Position numbers and translations under genes: made by a program
Notes under the pieces: model-generated
Told to the model about the DNA's origin: nothing
Seen by the model: only the letters and a program-made list of their open reading frames with translations
The model's database searches: none
NCBI GenBank assembly: GCA_900543155.1
Contig: UQQN01000040.1
Span: 1 to 20,197, forward strand
DNA from: an uncultured Prevotella sp.
GTDB taxonomy: Bacteria > Bacteroidota > Bacteroidia > Bacteroidales > Bacteroidaceae
Reading direction: 5' to 3'
Length of the DNA: 20,197 bases
Shown here: positions 14,911-20,197 of the stretch, one piece after another
Position numbering within the stretch: position 1 is the first letter of the stretch
Layout: each line of letters opens with the position of its first letter

Positions 14911-16083
14911 TTACTGAATCTTCACAGTAGCACGACGGTTGTATGAGAACGGAGAGAGGTTCATTACACCACCCTTAGCCTCAGTGATAATATTGTCGCG
15001 GTTAACACCCATCTTAACGAGTTCGTTAGCTACAGTGTTAGCACGACGCTCAGAAAGCTTCTGGTTGTATTCAGCAGAACCTGTCTTGCTATCAGCATAA
15101 CCAGTAACAACAATCTTAGAGTTGTTAGCCTTAGCGTACTCAGCGAGTTCCTTCACGTTAACGAGGTCCTTACGGCTAGCAACCTTGTCAGAGTTGATGT
15201 TGAAGAATACGCTTGAAGAAGTACCAACGAATGAGCTTGTGCCGTTAGTGCCATTATTTTCAACAACGGGTTGGTTCTTTGTAGTAGCAAGCATATCGCG
15301 GAGACGTGCGTTCTCGTCCTGCTGCTCCTTGAGCGACTGGTTGAGTGCATCCATCTGCTCCTTGTTCATTGCCATCAAACCTTCAACATCGGGTACCTTG
15401 TCCCAAGTGCACTTGCCGAGGTTGTAAGTAACACCTAAGTCAAGACGCAAGTTCTTGTCCCAATGACGATGCTTAGTCTTCTTGTATGAAGCCCAGTTAT
15501 CGTTCTTAGCGCCATCAAGTGAACCTTCGGTAGCACCAATGCTGAGGTCAGCAAAGAGCTGAACGTGCTTGCTTACACGGAAGTTGTTCAACCAACCTGC
15601 AGTATAATAGAAATCAGCGTTCTTACCATTGTTCAACTTAGCAGTTGCACCAAAACCAGCGTAAACGATAGCATTCCATACACGTTCTTCATTGTAACCG
15701 CAGAACATGTTAGAGAGGTTGAACATTACATCCTCGTGTGCACTTACTGAAGTGTAAAGAGGGTGATTTTTTTCAGTGTTTACCTGCTTGCCTTTGATGA
15801 AGTCAAACTTTGTACGAAGACCAATAGTAGGAGTAAACCACTTACCTACAGCTGCAGTAAATCCGATAGTACCACGCTTGCCACTGAAAGGATTCTTACT
15901 AACATTACTTTCCTGAGAAGTGTAGTAAGAGGTACCTGAAACACCAGCACTTACAAACCAATTTGCCCAGAATGAATTTGTAGCTACGCTGTACTTCTTT
16001 ACAGGAACTTCAGTTTCCTGAGCCATTGCCGATGTGGTCGATGCGAGACCTACAAAGGCGAGTGCAATCATTAACTTTTTCAT
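14911..16083 (-). CDS. OmpA-family outer-membrane porin
   Basis: A 390-aa major outer-membrane protein type. It has a signal peptide (MKKLMIALAFVGLASTTSAMA, cleavage after A21) and an N-terminal region of alternating beta strands (about 30-224), predicted to form the membrane barrel. A short coiled or linker segment (about 233-285, MNKEQMDALNQSLKEQQDENARLRDML) follows, then the C-terminal OmpA peptidoglycan-binding domain (about 288-390). In that domain D331 of TGYADSKTGS and R346/R347 of KLSERRANTV are the expected diaminopimelate-binding residues, and the protein ends YNRRATVKIQ. Two cysteines, C128 and C224, are present in the barrel part. The role is anchoring the outer membrane to peptidoglycan. 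Strong promoter and terminator elements flank it, and its repetitive use of a few codons suggests high expression as a single-gene transcript. Confidence 0.95.
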   Translation of the reverse strand: MKKLMIALAFVGLASTTSAMAQETEVPVKKYSVATNSFWANWFVSAGVSGTSYYTSQESNVSKNPFSGKRGTIGFTAAVGKWFTPTIGLRTKFDFIKGKQVNTEKNHPLYTSVSAHEDVMFNLSNMFCGYNEERVWNAIVYAGFGATAKLNNGKNADFYYTAGWLNNFRVSKHVQLFADLSIGATEGSLDGAKNDNWASYKKTKHRHWDKNLRLDLGVTYNLGKCTWDKVPDVEGLMAMNKEQMDALNQSLKEQQDENARLRDMLATTKNQPVVENNGTNGTSSFVGTSSSVFFNINSDKVASRKDLVNVKELAEYAKANNSKIVVTGYADSKTGSAEYNQKLSERRANTVANELVKMGVNRDNIITEAKGGVMNLSPFSYNRRATVKIQ

Positions 16084-16183
16084 AACTAAATGATTTGAAA
16101 CTATTAAAATTTTATTTTGTTTTGCTATTCTTGGGGTTGCTAAGGTAACATTTTTATACTCACCTCCACAACTTTAATCTTTG

Positions 16184-16216
16184 CAAAGGTAAGAATAAGA
16201 AATTATAACTTGCAAC
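16184..16216 (-). promoter_or_regulatory. Predicted promoter of the OmpA-family gene
   Basis: TACCTTTG (16191-16184) matches the -7 consensus. GTTG (16216-16213), 21 bases upstream, is a one-mismatch -33 box. The start would lie near 16177, giving an A/T-rich leader of about 94 bases with no Shine-Dalgarno sequence, as is usual in Bacteroidota. Confidence 0.65.
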
Positions 16217-16278
16217 TTTTTTTGCCGAAAAAAACCTTTTTCACTTAGAAATAAGCATTTTTGCCATATAAAAGTTGC
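16212..16278. repeat. Inverted repeat between mutL and the OmpA-family gene
   Basis: GCAACTTTT (16212-16220) and AAAAGTTGC (16270-16278) are perfect 9-bp inverted copies 49 bp apart. The interior also holds the complementary A and T runs of GAAAAAAACCTTTTTC (about 16226-16241). It is in the right place to end the mutL transcript but has a long loop. Its left arm overlaps the -33 box of the OmpA-family promoter. Confidence 0.4.
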
Positions 16279-16310
16279 TTTTTCGATAATTTTCAAGGGA
16301 TATTTCGACC

Positions 16311-18296
16311 TTAAAACATCTTTTCAGGGTTTAATATTGTCAAAATAGTAGCTCCATCGGGGGTTATAGCAGGCGATGAACATGCAAACAACTGCTCTAC
16401 AAGGGCCAACATCTCCTCATTATTCAGTATTTGTCCCACAGGGAGTGCCACTTTTCGCGCTAAAGCAAGTGCAATAATGTGTCCCACGGTGTCGGCTGCA
16501 TCGGCTTGTCCGCTTACCGCATCTGCTAATATCGAATTTAACAATACGGTGGGGGCTATGCCTTCTGTACCCATCGGGGTGCCCGATAGCGAAAAACTAC
16601 CGCCACCTAATGGAGAGATGTCAAAACCTACCTCTTGCAACTGTGGCATGATTTGCTCAAGCATCACACTCTCGGTGGGCGATACATTCACCATTTCAGG
16701 AAAGAGCAAGCGTTGCGAAGGTGCTTTGTGTGCTTTGAGTTGTCGCATGTAGCGTTCATAGAGTATACGTATGTGCGCACGATGCTGATCTATCAACGCT
16801 AACCCAGAACTGAGCGAGGTTACAATGTAACGTCCATTATACTGCAGAAAATCGGTTGCGGTATGCTCTGCCCATTCATTTTGTTCTTTTTCGGGCAATT
16901 TTTCGTAAAGCGATGCCGTGTTGTCTGTGGCGAAGGCGGAAAACGTGCTTGCACCTCCCGGCACAAAATCGTCTTGATAATGGCTTTCTAAGGTACCGCC
17001 CTCTGTGGGTGTGGCTTTATCTTCTACATCTCCTCCACTCAAGTCGCGCTGCGCATTTTCATATACCTGTTGCCAATCTATTGACGAGGCTGCTGGACGC
17101 GCTGTGTAGTTTGAGGCAAACGAGGTCGAAGACCCTCTACCACTGGGTAATGCTGCACTCCCCTCTTCATGTTTTTGATTAAAGGGATTGAATGAGGTGT
17201 CCACGTGTATGGTGGGTGGCACAATCGCGGGCGACTGCGTCATACTTTCGTTAAAGGCTGGTATGTCGGGACGCGCTTCTGTGTCGAAGTCTATAGCAGG
17301 CACAGCTCCATATTTACCCAACGATTCGCGCACCGCAGCAAGCAGTATTTGAAAAATGGCTGCATCGTCCTCAAACTTTATTTCTGTTTTGGTAGGATGG
17401 ATGTTTACATCAATACGTGCAGGGTCTACCTCAAATTTTATAAAGAAGGGTACTTGCTGCCCATCGGGTATCAATCTTTCGTATGCCGTAAGTATGGATT
17501 TCACAAAATAGGGATGACGCATATATCTGCCATTCACAAACAAATATTGATGGGCATTTTTGCGTTTTGCCGAGGCTGGCATTCCCACAAAACCACTAAT
17601 TCGTGCCAAGGTGGTGTCTACCTCTATGGGCACAAGGTGGCTGTCTATTCTGCGCCCAAAGAGTCCCACAATGCGCTGCCTAAAATTGCCTGCATGCAAG
17701 TCGAGCAACACATTATTGCCCGAATGCAACGTAAAGGCTATGTCGGGATGTGCTAAAGCAATGCGCTCTACCTCGGTCATGATGTTGCTCAACTCTGTTT
17801 GGTTAGATTTGAGAAACTTGCGACGCGCGGGGATATTAAAGAACAGGTTGCGCACGGCAAAGTTCGAACCTACAGGACAGCCCACGGGTTCTTGATTCAC
17901 CACCTTCGAACCTTCTATATTGATGCATGTGCCCAAATCTTGTCCCTTTTGCTTGGTGCGCAATTCTACTTGTGCCACAGCTGCAATCGAAGCCAATGCC
18001 TCGCCACGAAAGCCCATGGTGCGTAATGCAAAAAGGTCGGTGGCTTGTTGTATTTTTGAGGTAGCATGTCGCTCAAACGACAAACGGGCATCTGTATCGC
18101 TCATGCCACATCCATTGTCTATTACCTGCACAAGCGACTTACCGGCATCCTCCACCACGATTTGTATGTGTGAAGCGCCAGCGTCTAATCCGTTTTCAAC
18201 CAACTCCTTTATCACAGAAGCAGGTCGCTGAATTACCTCGCCCGCAGCAATTTGGTTTGCCACTGAGTCTGGCAAAAGATGTATAATATCGCTCAT
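16311..18296 (-). CDS. mutL: DNA mismatch repair protein MutL
   Basis: MutL couples mismatch recognition by MutS to strand excision. The 661-aa protein has the complete GHKL ATPase: E31 and N35 in KELVENGLDAGA, D60 in DNGCGM, GFRGEAL (95-101), and the transducer domain to about 330 with VNGRYMRHP and DVNIHPTKTEIKF. A non-conserved linker follows (about 335-475). The C-terminal dimerisation domain (about 480-661) starts YIVTSLSSGLALIDQHRAH. The usual endonuclease site is eroded: the DQHAxxE motif reads DQHRAHI (503-509), and the CPHGRP-type zinc motif near the end reads TPDGAT (645-650). The protein therefore may not nick DNA itself. The start at MSDIIHLLPD matches the family. It lies downstream of the OstA-like gene, across a 162-bp gap filled by a tandem repeat, with no clear promoter of its own. 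Confidence 0.96.
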   Translation of the reverse strand: MSDIIHLLPDSVANQIAAGEVIQRPASVIKELVENGLDAGASHIQIVVEDAGKSLVQVIDNGCGMSDTDARLSFERHATSKIQQATDLFALRTMGFRGEALASIAAVAQVELRTKQKGQDLGTCINIEGSKVVNQEPVGCPVGSNFAVRNLFFNIPARRKFLKSNQTELSNIMTEVERIALAHPDIAFTLHSGNNVLLDLHAGNFRQRIVGLFGRRIDSHLVPIEVDTTLARISGFVGMPASAKRKNAHQYLFVNGRYMRHPYFVKSILTAYERLIPDGQQVPFFIKFEVDPARIDVNIHPTKTEIKFEDDAAIFQILLAAVRESLGKYGAVPAIDFDTEARPDIPAFNESMTQSPAIVPPTIHVDTSFNPFNQKHEEGSAALPSGRGSSTSFASNYTARPAASSIDWQQVYENAQRDLSGGDVEDKATPTEGGTLESHYQDDFVPGGASTFSAFATDNTASLYEKLPEKEQNEWAEHTATDFLQYNGRYIVTSLSSGLALIDQHRAHIRILYERYMRQLKAHKAPSQRLLFPEMVNVSPTESVMLEQIMPQLQEVGFDISPLGGGSFSLSGTPMGTEGIAPTVLLNSILADAVSGQADAADTVGHIIALALARKVALPVGQILNNEEMLALVEQLFACSSPAITPDGATILTILNPEKMF

Positions 18297-18351
18297 TTTT
18301 AAAAGAGTGGTTTCTAAAGGGTGATTCTAAAAATTCTAAAGAGGTGATTCT

Positions 18352-18442
18352 GAAAATTCTAAAGGAAAATTCTAAAGGAAAATCCTAAAGGAAAATTCTA
18401 AAGGAAAATCCTAAAGGAAAATTCAAAAGGAATATCCTAAAG
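18352..18442. repeat. 13-bp tandem repeat (7 copies) upstream of mutL
   Basis: Seven contiguous 13-bp units of consensus GAAAATTCTAAAG start at 18352, 18365, 18378, 18391, 18404, 18417 and 18430. Copies alternate TTC and TCC at the centre from unit 2 on, so units 2-7 are three copies of a 26-bp higher-order unit. Degenerate related sequence (GTGATTCTRAAAATTCTAAAG) extends left to about 18321. It fills most of the gap between the OstA-like stop and the mutL start. Confidence 0.93.
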
Positions 18443-18458
18443 AAAATTTCTGAAATTT

Positions 18459-20069
18459 TTAAAGCTTCTGTAAAGGTGCTTGGCGACGAATAGAGGGTTT
18501 CAAGGCTGTGCCTGATTTCTTTCCGCGCCAGTTAAATACATCTTCGGGAGAGGTTGGACGCACATAGTCGAACCATGCAAAACCTGGCAACTGTGTGCGA
18601 TCGGCAGGAGCCATACCCAAGGGATAGAAATAACCATGCGATGCGGGTGCCCAAATTTTAGACAACTTTTTATTCTCCATAAACATACGTGCCTTGGATG
18701 TTTCCACATAGTTTTGATAAAGCACCGTACTATCTTTTTCGAGTGGATAGTTTACCACCATCACATTGCCGAGGGCTTGATTTTCTTTTACATTGCCTTC
18801 GTTGTCAAAATAAGTACGCATTTGCTGCGAAGCCACTTGGTTAAAGTGCAATGAATCCACTTGCTCTATCATCATGGCTTGACGATCTACATGCACCGAG
18901 TCGATGGTCGAGTCATTCAAAAAGGCATTTATTTCCTCACCCACAATCTGCCGGTTGTCGCTCCACACAATTGGGTCGCGATATAAGGTAACTCGGTTTT
19001 GCTTGGTTGTATACACCAAAGAGTCTGCCACCATCTGCATGTCGGTGCGATAAGCACGCGCATGCAAGTAACCATGCAACACGCGATACACCGAATCGGT
19101 CTTTATATTATAGGTATACATGCGCAATGTGTCGGCATGCACATAAAGGGTGTCTTTGCCTTGCGAAAAGTCACGAGCCAATGCTCGCTTTGTAGCCATT
19201 GCCTCGCCCGTCAACTCGTTATACCAAGCATAATCGCCTGTCAGTATATTCTTATTTTTACGGTCTATGCACTCCACATTGCTAAAAGCTTCCATCACAC
19301 CTGTGACTTTGTTATAATATAGGGTATCGCCCTTCATCTCTCGCTCGCCATTAAACAGACGTGTGCCCTTAAACAAACGCACCTTCTCGGTTTGCGTGTT
19401 ATAATAGCCCAGTTCTGTATAAATACGGTCGCTACCCGAGTAGATGTTCGACTTGCCCACTACCTGCGCCCACTTACTTATCGTGTTGTAGTGAAGTGTA
19501 TCAGTCACCAAACGAAATTTAGGACTTTTCAATTCCACATTATAGTTGAACGTGGCTTTTCGTGTGTCGGTGTGATACTCACCCCAATCTGAGGACAAAT
19601 GATTCTTACCATCTATCAACTCACCACCTTCAAAATAATAACCTACATTATAAAGGCGGTCATAGTTTAAACTGTCCGTGCGCAACACTTGTTTGCGGTG
19701 TGTCATCACCACATTCTGGCGCATCTCGGCTATTTGTGTTTCGCCATTATAGTGCAGTCTGTTGCCTTTCAAAGTCAATGTGTCGCCTTGCACAATGTTT
19801 ACCTTGCCAAAGGCATCAAAGGTTTGCGACGATTCATAAAGCACCGCACTATCGCAGTGCATCACCATACCTGCATGTGCCAACACTACATGACCACTCA
19901 AACGCTGGGCACCATTCATCTCATTTTCCGAAAAACGCAAGTTGTCGGCATGATTCAGCACAATGCGCTCGTCGTTGGGCGTACGCTTTTTGCGATGCAC
20001 ACTAATTTCGGGCAAAGCATAAACCACACACGCACTAAACAATAATATATATAGGAGTATTTTTCTCAT
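18459..20069 (-). CDS. OstA/LptA-like envelope protein
   Basis: A 536-aa exported protein of the Bacteroidota OstA-like family, related to the LptA and N-terminal LptD beta-jellyroll that carries lipopolysaccharide across the periplasm. The ATG at 20069 opens a signal sequence (MRKILLYILLFSACVVYA, cleavage near residue 18). A Cys at 15 makes a lipoprotein reading possible but weak. The mature protein is a long run of short beta-strand repeats, visible as recurring GDTLxLKGNxLxYN, ADSLVY and GDTLYYN motifs, which would stack into an extended beta-taco groove. The N-terminal part (HADNLRFSENEMNGAQRLSGHVVLAHAGMVMHCDSAVLY) is the most LptA-like. The C-terminus is basic and not barrel-like, so this is not LptD itself. 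It lies upstream of mutL on the same strand. A TAnnTTTG box is present just before the ATG. Confidence 0.88.
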   Translation of the reverse strand: MRKILLYILLFSACVVYALPEISVHRKKRTPNDERIVLNHADNLRFSENEMNGAQRLSGHVVLAHAGMVMHCDSAVLYESSQTFDAFGKVNIVQGDTLTLKGNRLHYNGETQIAEMRQNVVMTHRKQVLRTDSLNYDRLYNVGYYFEGGELIDGKNHLSSDWGEYHTDTRKATFNYNVELKSPKFRLVTDTLHYNTISKWAQVVGKSNIYSGSDRIYTELGYYNTQTEKVRLFKGTRLFNGEREMKGDTLYYNKVTGVMEAFSNVECIDRKNKNILTGDYAWYNELTGEAMATKRALARDFSQGKDTLYVHADTLRMYTYNIKTDSVYRVLHGYLHARAYRTDMQMVADSLVYTTKQNRVTLYRDPIVWSDNRQIVGEEINAFLNDSTIDSVHVDRQAMMIEQVDSLHFNQVASQQMRTYFDNEGNVKENQALGNVMVVNYPLEKDSTVLYQNYVETSKARMFMENKKLSKIWAPASHGYFYPLGMAPADRTQLPGFAWFDYVRPTSPEDVFNWRGKKSGTALKPSIRRQAPLQKL

Positions 20070-20087
20070 CGTTTTTGTTTTAGGGTG

Positions 20088-20095
20088 CAAACTTA
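20088..20095 (-). promoter_or_regulatory. Putative -7 box for the OstA-like gene
   Basis: TAAGTTTG on the minus strand matches TAnnTTTG exactly, 18 bp before the ATG. No convincing -33 box is seen at the usual spacing, and the resulting leader would be only about 11 bases. mutL may depend on this promoter. Confidence 0.45.
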
Positions 20096-20139
20096 CACAA
20101 AAATCAGCGATTTTCTGCATTTGTACAAACGAAAATATA

Positions 20140-20147
20140 TATCTTTG
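20140..20147 (+). promoter_or_regulatory. Putative divergent -7 box at right edge
   Basis: TATCTTTG on the plus strand matches TAnnTTTG. A TTTG lies 16 bases upstream, shorter than the usual spacing. It would drive a plus-strand gene that starts beyond the window. Downstream, TGCATTCAAGT (20173-20183) and ACTTGATGCA (20187-20196) form a 10-bp hairpin with one bulge in the putative leader. Confidence 0.4.
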
Positions 20148-20197
20148 CATAAGATAGGCTGCACCTCAGCATTGCATTCAAGTAACACTTGATGCAC

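Noticed and set aside
18352..18442. CRISPR-like array
   Set aside because: The units are contiguous with no spacers and only 13 bp long, so this is a simple tandem repeat.
20070..20150. Upstream start for the OstA-like protein
   Set aside because: It would place 27 non-hydrophobic residues before the signal sequence and would overlap the TAAGTTTG box.

Overview
The window looks like chromosomal DNA of a Bacteroidota bacterium, most likely Prevotella or a close relative. The evidence is the ileS - DksA-like - lspA - DUF4296 gene order, promoters of the TAnnTTTG type instead of Shine-Dalgarno-led starts, an OmpA/OstA-like/MutL cluster, and a large secreted glycosidase whose C-terminus resembles a type IX secretion sorting domain. 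Every convincing protein gene is on the minus strand. The plus strand carries only the end of a tRNA-Val gene at the left edge and a possible divergent promoter at the right edge.

Left part (1-6061): the 3' part of tRNA-Val(UAC) and its terminator are followed by a small minus-strand ORF of 57 codons. A four-gene minus-strand cluster then reads ileS, a DksA-like regulator, lspA, and a DUF4296 lipoprotein. It joins isoleucyl-tRNA charging, a transcription cofactor and lipoprotein maturation. The last gene encodes a predicted lipoprotein that LspA itself would process. The IleRS is the long eukaryote-like type (IleRS2) with an altered HIGH signature, GIHH.

Middle part (6062-12432): a 395-bp intergenic region carries the ileS promoter, a triple 8-bp repeat and a hairpin with a possible pseudoknot. 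Next is a 1740-residue secreted GH89 alpha-N-acetylglucosaminidase with a long C-terminal array of accessory domains, then an HD-domain phosphohydrolase.

Right part (12531-20197): cca (CCA-adding enzyme), a small lipocalin-like lipoprotein with a REP-like repeat in its leader, an OmpA-family porin with a clear promoter and terminator, mutL, and an OstA/LptA-like envelope protein. A seven-copy 13-bp tandem repeat lies directly in front of mutL. The MutL lacks most residues of the usual MutL endonuclease site.

Most of the window is housekeeping and envelope genes. I see no phage, insertion sequence, CRISPR array or clear accessory defence system. The points most worth a second look are the repeat tract at mutL, the GxHH IleRS2, the motif-poor MutL C-terminus, the structured intergenic RNAs and the domain architecture of the GH89 protein.
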